Assembly: GCA_026874595.1 (NCBI GenBank) | Contig: CM049317.1 | Location: 59,014,118 to 59,078,117 of the forward strand | From: Sipunculus nudus | Lineage: Eukaryota; Annelida; Sipuncula; Golfingiida; Sipunculidae | DNA length: 64,000 bases | Reading direction: 5' to 3' | In this document: piece by piece, positions 1 to 12,794 of the stretch | Layout of the letters: each line of letters starts with the position of its first letter | Numbering within the stretch: the first letter of the stretch is position 1 | Made by a program: the position numbers and the translations under genes | The notes under the pieces: generated by a model | What the model was told of the DNA's origin: nothing | Seen by the model: only the letters and a program-made list of their open reading frames with translations | The model's database searches: none

Positions 1-127
1 AAGCACGGTATGAAGCTCCATGAGATTCTTTTTAAAGGCATTTGCTCTCTATAATTGTTATAATTACGGAACACATAAGACTGTAGTCTCGTGATGTAAT
101 TTTTGTCACTGAACCAATTAAATAATG

Positions 128-168
<41 letters not shown>

Positions 169-1881
169 TCTATATAAATTAACCTATAATAATTGTAATT
201 ATTATTAAAGTTATTAGTAGTAGTAGTGGTAGTAGTAGTTGTCTGTAATTTTAGGTTAATTTCTATGGTTTATGAATATATGTATATATTTCCTATACAT
301 TTAGCTGGAGTATAAGAAAGAATGCGTGCTCTCGTGTACATATAAATCCCAAATCTATACACTCACACACAGACAGATACACAATATGAAAGTGAGAACA
401 GTCTAACATTAGCCGGCTTATGGTCTACCGCTCATACCGCAGGAAAATAAAAAATATACCTTGATGTCACCCAGACCATTTATCAGCATAAGGTCTGGAT
501 GTGTCATCACTCAGTTGGCCCGGAAGTGGAGGCCCTGCTGGGCTTCAGCTTATCACGTTTTGGGAAGAAACAATGCGGAGATGACGCTGAGTCAAGGATA
601 TATGTCTTTGTTGACCCAGTTCGTGTGTAAACAATGACTGTACCAGTTGTAGTAGGTCTCCATTCTTGTGGTTAGTTTCAGGTCACGATAGTAACACAGA
701 CCAAGTTAAAACAATCATGAATACAAGATGAGGTGTATGTCCCAACTGATCATCTAACTGTAAACCTATTCATTCCCTTGTGAATTTTAGAAAACAGTAA
801 TATCAGTGTATATGTGTTTGTACTTTACAGATTTATCTTCAAAATTACCTTTGTATAAATATCTATTAGAACGAGTTTTTTTTTCTCATTTTTCACGATT
901 CTTACGTTAAAATATATCTTTCCAACCACACTTGCGACATCTGCCGGTGATAATTGACTGTTGGGGTTCTTTATTTCGACAAAATATTGTATTTAATTAT
1001 ATCTCAGATGATTTTTAATGACAAACATGCCTTGATTATCTTTAATTGGGAGGTTCCTTCAAGAGCTTCTGGTTTATGTTTGGTTTTAATTGACAAATCT
1101 GTGATGCTGGCCAATTGGACCTTGATACTTGAGACGACCAATATGGATAGTGTCCATGAATCCCCTGAGTTTTTTTTTTATTCCGAGGATAATATAGACC
1201 ATAACCAAAGAGTTATGAAGCCTCCCTTCCTTCCCCTTAAACTAACTCTTTAACAAGCATTTGTATTTCATTTTTATTTTTTTTTTATTTTTTGTAGCAA
1301 TGTTTACCATTTTGGGTTATAAGATGTAAGCTTAAATTATCTATGAAGCGCTTTTCGTGGCGTGGCGTCAAAGAACAAAGTGTCGTTATAACACATATTT
1401 ACCGTGTGGTGTAAGGCAGCTAAAGGTCAGTCTGCATACAGCATTATAATGAAGTTTAGTTTTTGTTTATATATAATCCATGGCAGGGGCGCTATAACAC
1501 GCTTAGAGGGTGGTTCAGGACGTCTCATGCAAGTTTATGATTTTAGGCCAAAAAAATTAAAGGTATGGTTCTCAGGCACCGCCCGCATCAATTTTAAACC
1601 CCCGCATCAAAACTTTTTATTTTGATTTTCAATAAAAATTTTCCAATTTTGAGCTGCTGCCGCTCCGACATTTCTTTCAAGAAGATAAAGCCATACAATT
1701 TGCTTTCTTGTAAGGCTTTTGCTTATTTAGCAAATTAAACTGTTATTTTCATGCTTTTCCCTTATCATTTGACTTTGATATCGTAACATTCCAAAAATTT
1801 AAAATTAAAAAAGCGCCCGCCCGCATTGATTTCTGAAAAAAAGTGCCTGAGAACCATACCTTTTTTTTATTTTGGCCTTAG
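1..1881. other. intron or upstream flank of the ACE-like gene
   Basis: No exon can be supported here. The coding part in the window begins at 1882 in mid-codon, so this stretch is probably the intron before it. It holds an (AAT)n microsatellite near 121-171 and a GT/TAG-rich trinucleotide tract near 209-240. Several T-runs follow. Open frames in this stretch have no recognisable domain. Confidence 0.6.
121..171. repeat. (AAT)n microsatellite
   Basis: Uninterrupted trinucleotide repeat of about 15 units, read directly. Confidence 0.9.
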
Positions 1882-2079
1882 GTTACCGGAATAAGGCCGA
1901 TTCTGTGAATCAGAAATACGAGGTGACGGACCTCAGGGGAATTTGCGAAAGCCTTTACCAACAACTTAAACCACTGTACCAAAATCTACATGCCTATGTC
2001 CGCCGGAAGCTGATGAACCAGTACTCTGCGCATGCCCAGGAGTTTCCAACATCCGGTCATATTCCAGCTCATATATTAG
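1882..2079 (+). CDS. ACE-like exon a
   Basis: Begins after TTAG in mid-codon and encodes the segment with [13 protein letters not shown] and IPAHILG. The GT donor at 2080 follows the first base of the Gly codon, which the next exon completes. Confidence 0.92.
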
Positions 2080-3767
2080 GTAGGCCGTATGTAATATACA
2101 AATAACTTGAAATTTAAATATTATAGAATAAATATAATACGATTTTGATTATATCTTAAAATACAGGTGTGATTCCTCAGTATTACTATATATTGTTTAC
2201 ATAACTTATATTGACTTATCTTACATGTCAGTATTTATATTTGGGTTATACTGACTTGCGTAATAAAATGGACTAGATAATGCGAACAGAATTGATAATG
2301 CGAATCATAAATATATATTAGGCGTCTGATAGATCACGTTTGTTTCCCAGAGCGTTGTTTCTCTTTGTATTTAACAACTACGCACAACCATTGATGTTAA
2401 TGTTGAAGTATGATTGAAGGTGACATGTGGTCTCAAAGTTGGACCAACCTATTCAATATAATGGAGCCTTACAAGGACAAAAGCAGCGTCGATGTGACGG
2501 AATCCATGCAGGAAAAGGTATTCTTTATGTGTCATTAGTATTCTCGTATGTGTCAGGAAATTTACAAAGCACTGGACGTTTTGAACTTTATATTGTCTTG
2601 TCTGTTTGGCGATTGGGTGGCTTTAAATCATAACTGCTTCTCGAAACATATAATTAAAAAAAGTCTATTTTCTCAAACCTTAAAGATGTTGACCAATAAG
2701 GATGAAGCATAAACGGGGCTGCGTCACTAGCATCTTCATATTATCAAATCTGTGGGAGCTACTCTTTCACAGACCTTGATTCAGTGAGAATTTCTTGAAA
2801 AATTGACAAAAATACCAGTGCTCCGGCCTTAAAAAAGAAAACTGCCGATCATATCCAACGGATGAAATGTAAACTCTCCAAAAGTTTGACCAGTGCGTCC
2901 CGGACTCCCTAAATTTCTTCATATTGAAAAGCCTGAGTTTATCTTAAAAATGACACGGTATTACGGTATATACGCCCTATCGTGTGCAATTAAGTAACAG
3001 CATTGTATTTATTTGATTTAGCATTACAATGCAACCAGCATGTTTCGTCTGGCAGAGGAGTTCTTCATGTCCTTGGGATTCCCTAAGATGACAAAGTCGT
3101 TTTGGGACAAGTCCATGCTGACGAAACCGACAGACAGAGACACGGTGTGCCACGCCTCCGCATGGACGTTTGATGATGGGGAGGATTTCAGGTAAGGAGA
3201 CCAGCTGATCATGGTGATGATGATAATGATGATAATACTGAAGATCATAGTAGGAATAATGATGTATGTGTTTACTTGTGCCTGCTTCCACTATTACAAC
3301 TACTAATGCTACTGACTTACTTATTATTATTATTGTTATCGTTATTATTATATAAATAATAAAAAATTGTGAACAGAGAAACAAACAGATGATTGTCAGA
3401 ACCTATTGGTTTATTGGGAATCTGCAGACCTATATGTTGCAGATATTAACATTAACAATTTATTTAAATCAAATTCAAAATCAAATTTTTATGAATATAT
3501 ATTTTCATCACTTTTGGATGAAAAAATTGATAAATCACTGTTTTTTTATTATTAGGTCCTGAGTAAGTTTTTCATTTTCATTCTTTGATTTAAATTTAGA
3601 GTAGTGTGTCGGTGGATAGTACAGTCGATATTAATGATAGGTTCGTTAAAATAGTGAAATTACAAAATACTAAATACTATCAGTATTAATAATAATAATA
3701 ATAATTATTATTATTATTATTATAAATATTATCACCAAATATTGTGAACCAAAATACTAAATACTAT

Positions 3768-3810
<43 letters not shown>

Positions 3811-6800
3811 TAACCGTCCATAATAATTTATCCAAATGTTGTCCGCATTCATCACACTCTACCAATATATTTTAATGCATGTTGCAAATGTAAGCATGTG
3901 ATCTTTTGTATTGAATTGAAGTATACGTTTTTCCATATAATTACGTCATTAATACGTCAATGGAAGTACTGTGATAAATAGCTGTGCTTGCAAGCAGTTT
4001 CTCACACCCAGCTTTATATTAGTTCTTGATTTGCCACCAGGATAATGCAATGCACCAGGGTGACCATGAACGACCTCGTGACCGCCCACCATGAGATGGG
4101 TCACGTGGTTTACTTTATGGCCTATAAGGATCAACCACTGGTGTTTCAAAGAGGAGCAAATCCTGGTACGTTTTGACTCGCTTCTTGTTTGAACTATTTA
4201 AGGTTCATGCATATCAAGATCCATTAAATTTTCTCCTTTATGTGGTCTGATGTGCATGTTTCGGCCGTCTGATATTAGAGTTATTGTTCAACATACTAAT
4301 GTAAGATTATATTTTACATTCTTCAAAGCGGAACTCACCGTAAGGCTCTATATGAGGATACAATTTTTTTTATTGTCAATTTGGACTATACCTCATGACC
4401 TACGAATACGTTGTCACTTGTCATAAACCGGCCTTATTGACGATAGCGAACTTGTTTGCCAAACAAGAAATGTGAGTTAACGTGAATTTTTTAGTTTTTA
4501 ATTATCACTCGTAGCCTACGTATGTGCATGTTTACTCAAAACCAAAAAAAAAGTTTATTTATCTAAGGCCGTTTTGCGTCTAAATATTTTGTGGGTGAAC
4601 TGTCTTAGGTAAAAATAATCGATAACATTGTTTCTTACACCTGTCAGTGTTTGCAAATGATATTTAGTCTTGCCCTTGCCCTGATCGGACACTTTAGCCT
4701 ATCCCCTTTATCGCTCGGTTCCGTGCCTGTTTGCGGTAGCTCTCCGATATAGCTGATTTTCAAAAATTGACCTCTGGACATAATATTAGTCATAGGTGAC
4801 AGTTTTGCACCTAATATTAAGATACAGAAAGGGCAATTCCATGGCCACAGAGAAATTGCGTGACAATAGTCGAGTGGTACTACCGTGAATTATAACACAG
4901 GAAGATAAATATTGATAACGCAACATGAGAGCATCCTATTACTTCTCATGACATGTATGTTGTTCGTCAGGTTTTCACGAAGCCGTCGGAGACACGATTG
5001 CGCTTTCCGTAAACACGCCGGACCATCTTCATAAGATCGGACTGCTGACGTCAGTCAAAGATGATTACGGTAACCATCAACAAACACACAGACACAAAAT
5101 ACGAAAAAAAAAACTACATCCAAATAAACATTCATTTATTATTTGTTGAAATTAGTTTTGTAAATTGTAATATATTATTGCTTATCAAGATAAAATGTGT
5201 GAATATATATAAACATGTATATATAAATACAAGTGTACGAAGTGATTTTTTCGAAATGTCGTTTCTCGCAATGCCTCTAAATGAAGATAATGAATGAAAT
5301 AAAGATTCATCCATTGACTAATATTTACAGCATATAGTGGGTGAAAAAATACCAAAATACAATTTTCCTACGTCACTGCAAGACTATTTTATGAAAACTA
5401 TGCCAAATACAACACCCTATACCCGAGAGTATAAAGGTATTATAGGATCAGTATTTTTTTTATCTTGAATTATACTTTTTTTGTATATAACCCTTTCTGA
5501 TTTGTACCAGAGGCCGATATAAACTTCTTGATGCGCCAGGCATTAGACTTGGTAGCCTTCCTTCCGTTCGGTCTGCTCGTAGACGAATGGCGCTGGTCCG
5601 TGTACAGGGGTGATACGTCACGTGACCAGTACAACCGAAAGTGGTGGGATCTCAGGTAAGAGTAATTAGTGCAACTTCATTAAACCTTTAAAAAAATTTG
5701 CGACATCTATCGAGTGCAACTGATAATGAGAGTGCGGGTCGCCTATACTTGGTCAAGGAAATATTTCCCTTAGAATAATTTCGTTAACTCTTACCACAGA
5801 CAATATACCTTTTCTTTGAAAAGGACATTTTCTCATGATCCCTTTTTTCTGGAACCTCTGGCTTTTCTTTATTTATACTTGACCAAAATTGAAAATATGC
5901 AAATGACATGCAAACACGCGCCATGTTTTTGGGTTTCTCTGTTTTATGTAGTGAAACCAGAGTTATAAGACCTCCTGTCAGACCAGCCTATAGTGCCTTA
6001 ATAAACAGTTGGCCAATTAGACAGGTCATGCAGTACAACCGATATGAATACCCTTGGTTCACTCAAGGATGATCTTAATAAACAGGTGGTCTTATTTAAC
6101 AGGTGGTATTTCAGACAGGTTCCACTATATTTATTTTTATGTATTGGGTCTTGTTCATTCAGCCATCTGTGGTCAAGTCTACTTAAAATACATAAAACAG
6201 TGTGGTTGGTTGCCTTTATAATCGCCAGGGAAATACTTCGTGATATCCACTTTTCCAATGTTTCACGAGGGATATTTCCCTTCCAGGAATATCGAAAATT
6301 TGAAACCGTTGCGAACAAAAAGCGAACCAAGATATACTTAAAAATAATGAACGATTTAATGTATGAATTAACACCTCGTGCCAAACGTTGATTGCATGTT
6401 TTTATAATAAGTACATTTTATGAATACAATGTCAGCTAACAGACCGCATCTAGTGTCGATCCTGTTACCGAATCATGATTAGCCCTCAACATTGTAAAGT
6501 TTATAGGTGACACTTGGAATAAAAGGATGCTTGACTCTCTATATCGCCTGTGTGCCAATATTGCACTGTGTTAACATACATATAAAGCCAGCTATTCATT
6601 TGCCTTTTCTATAGAAAGTATGTGATTTTGTTAATTACTCTGCAAATGAATATTACTGAAATAAAAAAAATTTAAAACACCTCAGGATTTGCTTGATTAT
6701 CAACAAGCTGTTTGTAAACAAAGCAATTTTGAGAATAGGAAAAAAAACATGTAACCTAAGTGGTACGTTGCATATGTTGAAATTTTACTAACTGCAAAAC

Positions 6801-9463
6801 GCCATTTGCAAAACTCTGGTTTGTCTAACTTGCCGACAGATGTCGTTATTGAATGTGTATGGATCGCGGCGGGCCTCCCACAAGTTTTAATAGGTAGATA
6901 TAAACAAAACGAATAGCTGTGGGACTGGCATTTTTCTGGCCTTTTTGTAATAGGTTCAATGGATTGTTTTTAGTTTATAGACGTCAGGTATCGTTATATC
7001 CTTAACTAGAATATATTTACTATTCAAGCTTATCGTAAAAAAATCGACGGGCGCCCAATGGTAGGAAATACTACAAATGAATGTTGAATTCCGCACATTG
7101 TATCGCCAAGGCAACATATAAATTCACCTCATTTATGGGAATAGAAATCACATCTTCAAATGCCATGAATGGATAATAAAATGCTCTGATCATACGACTA
7201 AATCCATCCAGCACACCATATGAGATCTTGTTTGAAAATTGCCGCATGTAATTTTTAATACATATACAGTCATAGTTGTGGCGTCGGTGGGTAATCCTGT
7301 ATAACTCGTGGTTGAAGTGGCTAACCTATATTTCTAAACCAACAAGGAAATGAGAACAAATATTACGGCTAATGTCACGCACTGGTATTTCATGATATCA
7401 CGATTAAATCAATTTTTATCACTGTTCCTGCCGCAGAACATCTGTGGTTGCGTGGTTTAACCCGTCACAAAATAGCTTATCCGAGACAGGGGGTTTAATG
7501 CCAAAGTCGATGTATGTATGGAACTCTTAAGAATTAAACAAGTTGGCACTGAATGTGGAGGGTTATGTGAAATTGTACGGTTGTGTGTGTGTGTGTGCGT
7601 GCGTGTGAAATGCGCGGTGAGTCTGACTATGGGAGAATTGGCGCTATATATAAATACTATCTATTATTATTATTATCATTAATTTACCATGTGTGGCACT
7701 ATATAACAAAGTAAATCACTTTCTTTAATTGTTCCTTGAAAAAAAGATGCCGTTTACCAAGCAATAACGTCACCCAAATAATCTTCCATCCTGAATTACT
7801 CAATTGCACGTCCCAAATACCTTCCCAAGAAATCATGCTCCGATTGAGGCTAAGGCCCTTCCTTGTCGTGTTATGTTAGCGTTCCTGGCGTAGTGTTAAC
7901 ATAAATGGCACTATTAACATTAAACAGGTCATCATTTTTTAAGTTTCATGAACGGCGCTAGTACTTTAACTACTCGAGCATGCGCAGTATAGCACTATTG
8001 CGCATGCTTGTCATCGTACGTTGTGCCACATCATATTAATTATTTTTACAAGTTCAGAATTGGATTTTGTGCATACAATTGATGTGGGTGTACTTGTGAA
8101 GAAAGGCTATTTGGATTAAATAATATTTATTTCTATTGCTGTCGTTCATGAGCAAAGAATGTTTCGTAGAAATATTATTTGCCCAATTACCCTTGAAAAG
8201 TGTATTAAGAAACTAAAAATATGGTTTCAGTGTACATTTTAGACTGGGCGTTGGGGCTACTTGATTGACAAAGAATATTCAAAAGTAGTCATCCTACTTA
8301 AATTTAAGGATTTAGGCGTTATTCCGCTCTAAACTTTGCGATACACGTAACCCCTAGCTCTGCCCCTTCTCGAATCTGTCTACCCAAAAAAGTTCATATC
8401 CGGGGAAGGACTTTTTAGGAGCGCAGGGGGTACCACCCACCGCCCCTTTTCGACATTGGAATATGAACACATAAAAAATCACGCTTATTACCGAAGAAAG
8501 CGCCCACATTCGCGTGTCTTCGATACTTCTGCAGGCAATAGTGAGGTTCAAACTCTACTGGCAATCCCGGCACACTTGTTCATCTAAAAAAAAATTCTTG
8601 ACCTAGGTGTTGCTTCCACCCACCCACCGATCGCCAGTCCAACCCCCCAACCCCCTTTCTTAAGTCCTCTGCTTGCTCCTGAAATATATGTACACAAACA
8701 AATAAGACTACCAAACAGCCGCTTTTATTTTCAGATGCAAGTACCAGGGGGTGTCGCCACCTGTTGAGAGGTCAGATATGGATTTTGACCCAGGGGCAAA
8801 ATTTCACGTGCCAGCGTTCTCGTCATACATAGGGTGAGTTATTATATCAAAGAATTATGTAATAAACTTGTTTATCATATCTGTTGAGATTAAATCCTTA
8901 AATTCATTCTTCGCCGTACCTACCACTGGACGCATGTGCCAGTACGCGCGCAAAAAAAAAATGGGTTTTAAACTTCACAAATAGCAGTTATACCAATTTA
9001 CCTAGGTATGAGAAGCAACGATAATGAATTTATATTATATTTTGTTTTACAGGTATTTTGTTGCAAGTTTGTTAAAGTTTCAATTTCATCAAACTTTATG
9101 CAAAGCTGCCAACAACACAAGACCCTTACACAAGTGCGACATCTATCGGTCAAAGGAGGCAGGAAACAAGTTGCAGTGAGTGAAATTTTAGCTGTTTCGC
9201 TTCATGGATCAATTTAAAGAATGACGTGTCGGTAATTTGCCAACGATAGTGAGTGATGATATGTATGTCATTATCTAAAAAATATTTTATTTTCTAGTTG
9301 TAAAGTTTAAATTTGTACAATATATTTAAGTGTTTGATTTGTTGTTAAAATAATATATATATAAATATTATATATATATTAAATTAAGAGACCAATCGTA
9401 CAGGAACTAGCCATAGCGCAATGTGCCCAGATGTTTTCTTGAGCATATGCGTGTTACGTGTAT

Positions 9464-9542
<79 letters not shown>

Positions 9543-9987
9543 CTCTCTTTATATGAATAAATATATGATATATATATATAAGATATGTACAGACAATATA
9601 AAAATGTAACTAATGAACAATATCGTATAAAATATAAGATTATAATAGATTAATAAATTATTTTAAAATATATATTATCTATACTTTTCTTGTAATATAT
9701 AAGAGGTTTATATATATCAATTACACAGAGAAATGCTGAGTAAGGGATCGTCTCAGCCATGGCAGGATACCATTGAGCAGTTGACGGGTACCCGGAAGTT
9801 AGATGCCGAGCCTCTGCTTGAGTACTTCCGGCCGCTGACAAGATGGCTGGAGGAGCAGAACAGGGGTCAAAAGGTCACGTGGCAGGAGCAGTGTCCTGAT
9901 GGGTCATTCAGTGCAACCTCGGCAGCAGCATCCATGGAAAAACTTCATATTTGGATTTTAATTGTATTTCTCTATTGGTTAACATGA
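1882..9987 (+). CDS. angiotensin-converting-enzyme-like M2 peptidase, 3' nine exons (partial)
   Basis: Zinc dipeptidyl carboxypeptidase of the M2 (ACE) family, a secreted or membrane-anchored ectoenzyme that removes C-terminal dipeptides. Exons: 1882-2079, 2420-2517, 3022-3191, 4041-4165, 4971-5069, 5511-5655, 8735-8833, 9053-9175, 9729-9987. All junctions keep frame, giving 437 residues to a TGA. Family landmarks appear in order: [14 protein letters not shown], the HEMGH zinc motif, GFHEAVGD with the third zinc ligand Glu, [31 protein letters not shown] and a C-terminal PW...LLEYF segment. The protein ends in a hydrophobic run ([10 protein letters not shown]) with almost nothing after it, which suggests a GPI signal or a tail anchor. 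ACE is usually type I with a longer cytoplasmic tail. The N-terminus and signal peptide lie left of the window, so one or two catalytic domains cannot be decided. Odd: Gly replaces the usual Arg in the SYIxYF motif. Confidence 0.93.
2420..2517 (+). CDS. ACE-like exon b
   Basis: Begins after GAAG at 2419 and encodes DMWSQSW through [10 protein letters not shown]. The GT donor is at 2518, phase 0. The exon is only 98 nt long and matches the MWAQ-W...VT--M block of the family. Confidence 0.9.
3022..3191 (+). CDS. ACE-like exon c
   Basis: Follows TTTAG and encodes the FF-SLG...[19 protein letters not shown] block, where HASAW forms part of the substrate cleft. Donor GTAAG at 3192. Confidence 0.93.
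4041..4165 (+). CDS. ACE-like exon d with HEMGH zinc site
   Basis: Follows CACCAG. Encodes [15 protein letters not shown] and QRGANPG. The two His and the catalytic Glu of HEMGH are all present, so the active site looks functional. Confidence 0.96.
4971..5069 (+). CDS. ACE-like exon e with third zinc ligand
   Basis: Follows GTCAG. Encodes [17 protein letters not shown]. The Glu of HEAVGD is the third zinc ligand known in this family. Donor GTAAC at 5070. Confidence 0.94.
5511..5655 (+). CDS. ACE-like exon f
   Basis: Follows ACCAG. Encodes [26 protein letters not shown] and YNRKWWDLR. Donor GTAAG at 5656. The reading frame joins that of the neighbouring exons. Confidence 0.95.
5656..8734 (+). 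other. long ACE intron
   Basis: A 3.1-kb intron with no exon-like sequence. Frames on both strands at 5998-6391 are AT-rich and show no domain. A dispersed repeat lies at 6690-6950 and a GT/GC dinucleotide tract at 7580-7608. Confidence 0.7.
6690..6950 (+). repeat. dispersed repeat, copy A
   Basis: The stretch running from ACATGTAACCTAAG to the end of TTTTTCTGGCC is clearly related, in the same orientation, to 56645-56890, including the TTGCCG and GCGGGCC blocks. No coding capacity. The family is not recognised. Confidence 0.75.
8735..8833 (+). CDS. ACE-like exon g
   Basis: Follows TTTCAG. Encodes [18 protein letters not shown] and [10 protein letters not shown]. The last codon is split, GG plus G in the next exon, and gives Gly where most ACEs have Arg (SYIxYF). 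Confidence 0.93.
9053..9175 (+). CDS. ACE-like exon h
   Basis: Follows TTACAG. Encodes [19 protein letters not shown] and [13 protein letters not shown], the helix that carries substrate-binding tyrosines in the family. Donor GTGAG at 9176. Confidence 0.93.
9464..9540. repeat. (CT)n followed by (AT)n
   Basis: Compound microsatellite in the last ACE intron. Confidence 0.95.
9729..9987 (+). CDS. ACE-like last exon with hydrophobic C-terminus
   Basis: Follows TTACACAG. Encodes [17 protein letters not shown], the [16 protein letters not shown] block, then a Ser/Ala-rich linker and a hydrophobic end before TGA at 9985. This exon, with the end of the preceding intron, was carried into the tandem duplications: broken copies lie at 29122-29386 and 37969-38228. 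Confidence 0.92.
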
Positions 9988-12594
9988 TGCTTTTTAACAT
10001 AACATTCAAATCTCATACAGTAAAGCCCTAGCTATCCGAACGTTAAATACTAATGTTTCATTAAAATTGGAGATATTATGTGTTTTTCTAATGTTATATT
10101 ATCCGAAAGTTCAATATATGCAGTATTTAAAATTCCATGACCTTTTCGTGACGTCTCTCAAACAATTTCCAAACTTAGATTGGTTTAGGAGTATTTATGT
10201 TTTACAATACTTAATGTTTTCGGCTTCAAAATCACTTCATAGTAAAAACTTTTAAAGTCAGGAATTTGTCTACCTTTAAATTCTTTGATACTATAATATT
10301 ACCCGTTCTTATGTTGGGACATTTCCGCTTGATTTCAACAAGGGGAGGGGTTTTCCATGGGCCAAGTTGACATTTGCCAAAGTCATTGTCATAGTTTCTG
10401 ATAAATGCGACTGGGAAATAATGTCAAATTACTCAGCGCACATTGCAAAATATTGAAAATGGCTCCTTTAGGAAACATGTTGTATGTTTCCCGACAGACC
10501 AAGACCTAAAACTTGGCATTTCAGAGGTGTTGCCACAGTGTTGCGGGATAACGTTTCAGTGAAACTACCCGTCAGTTATAATATAGTTGGGTTGCAAAAG
10601 TTTTCTTTGCGAAGGTATTTTACAATCTACTGGTAACTTTTATCATGTACTTTCTATGTATTTTAATTGTACATACTTCATCAGTGCGGCGTAAACATAA
10701 TATAAGAATGTTGCTATACACTAAATATGTAGACTTGTATATCAGCTCTTGAACATAAACAGGAGTGTTTTCAGAAAGCTGGCACACGCATACAAATGAC
10801 AGATGAGATACACAAATCACAAGGAGGCATCGGTTAAACAAAAAAAAAACCAAAAAAACTCGACTAAAACCCAGAACTCGACTAACCACACCTGTTCTCA
10901 TTAATCCAAAATTCACGATGACATCAAATCATAATTAGTCTTTGAAATCTTTAAAGCAAATTAATAAGTAATCTATGTATTTAAAGGTCGCCCAGTTTTA
11001 AAGGAAAAATAATTCGATGTCTTGGTTTTGTCATGATTCACGTTCACCAATTCTCATTCTAACCAAGACCATCGCATTTTGTTACAATCATTATTGTGAA
11101 ATATGTGATATATAACTAAATTTTCCCTCTTTTTGCTGGTCAACCCTTCTCGATGCCTGCATGGCGATTTGTCCTGTTCGAAGATTGTGCCAACGCCAGT
11201 GCCGTCTAACATACCAAGAGTAACCAAAATCATTTCCTAAATACGCGCGCCCCGTTCTTATTTTAATTGTTCTGATTTCAATTAATTCCTTCCTTGATTT
11301 TGATCATGTAAAAATACTGATTTCATTCAGCATCCTGTATAACCGCATTGGAAAGTATACCTCATCTAACAATGAAACTATTCTACATATCAGTACGGTT
11401 TTCTGCTTCTCATTGATTAATTTATTTGACCTCCTATTTATTGCCAGTAAATTAAATATGCAAAGGAAAATGAAACGGTATGCCCAAACGTAAATCAATC
11501 ATCTACAACTGACGAGCTTAAAAGTTAAATGGAAGACGTGACGTCATGAATGCATATGAGAACGCAGTGATATGACGTTCCGGCGCCTTACTGATATGAG
11601 ACCGTCACAGGATATTCCATGCAAGGAAGTCTACAGTGCAACGATTACGCCAACGAACCATTACTGTACCAACTGATATTTGCTTGAACTGAAATACAAA
11701 TTTGCACTACTGACGACTCTCTTAAGGCCTGACTTGTAATATGATGCTGCAATCCAGCGGTTAACATCATGACGTCACATCAGACATTAATTCTTCTCCC
11801 TAGGACACGTCTCTGTCACGGTAAGCAAAATTGTTTTGCGGAAAAATATTCCGATTATCATTGATGTTACCTGGCCGCATCCATTCTAGACCTGCGTAGG
11901 TCCCTATAATTTTGTTAGATTCTCATTTTACAAAAATATACACCAAGTAAAAGCAACCCCTATACTGTTACACTGTTCACCCTGTGTCCAGCCACCCTAT
12001 TGCTGCCATGGCCAGTTTAAGTAATTTACAATTATCCCTACAGGTGGCATTTGTGTGCCCAATTATAGGAGGATTCTCGTGTGGTCCCTACCCCTAAGTG
12101 ATAGTGGGGCCCCCTGGAGAAGGAAAGTAAACTATTTGCACCCCAAAGAAGGAGCCAATACATGAATTATAAAATGATCACTGAAGATTTATAAACATGA
12201 TGAAAAAATGAGAAAAAAAAATATTCCTCGATCTCTTGCAGGACTACACTCATTCCTCTTCCTGTTAATACTTGGCTATAGAGACTAACTCTGAGGTCGG
12301 AAGTGCATGCAGATATCAACATACAATCACTAGGTATTCCCTTACTCATTATGAAATGAAATGTTATATGCACTAGTTCAAACTAGTCACTGATAGGAAC
12401 AACGCAGATAGACCGAGACACAAAAGAGCTATCTGAGGAATTTTTGCATCCAACATTAACAATAACATATACCTGGCGATAACACTATATTATATTCTAA
12501 ATTATTATTCATCAAGAACACCGAGGCAGAATTAGATGATATATTCGCTAATATGCTTCTGCTTGGAGACAAGTAATATTATGACATTATTCGG

Positions 12595-12648
<54 letters not shown>

Positions 12649-12794
12649 CTTATAAAATTGTTCAGCCGGTTTTCAAAAGAGAACTACTGATTTAAAGCCT
12701 TAAAAATGTGTGGAAAATACATATTTGTTTAGAATAACAATGAATTGTCATATAGATAATACATAATAATATATAATATATATTTCGTTTACAG
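9988..12794. other. intergenic, unit 1
   Basis: No gene is seen between the ACE stop and the hotdog stop. Much of it aligns with 38240-41990 (for example the minus-strand stretch at 10620-10916 with 39090-39296, and 11640-11740 with 39900-39990). That is shared unit backbone, not conserved coding sequence, because the frames are not kept. Confidence 0.7.
12596..12645. repeat. (AT)n, expanded in unit 1 only
   Basis: About 25 AT units after TCGGTCAT. The aligned sites in units 2 and 3 (about 33637 and 41858) have only two or three units. Confidence 0.9.

Noticed and set aside
6044-6391. Open frame of 115 codons in the long ACE intron
   Set aside because: No domain, low-complexity composition, and an overlapping equally long frame on the other strand. 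It lies within an intron of a well-supported gene.
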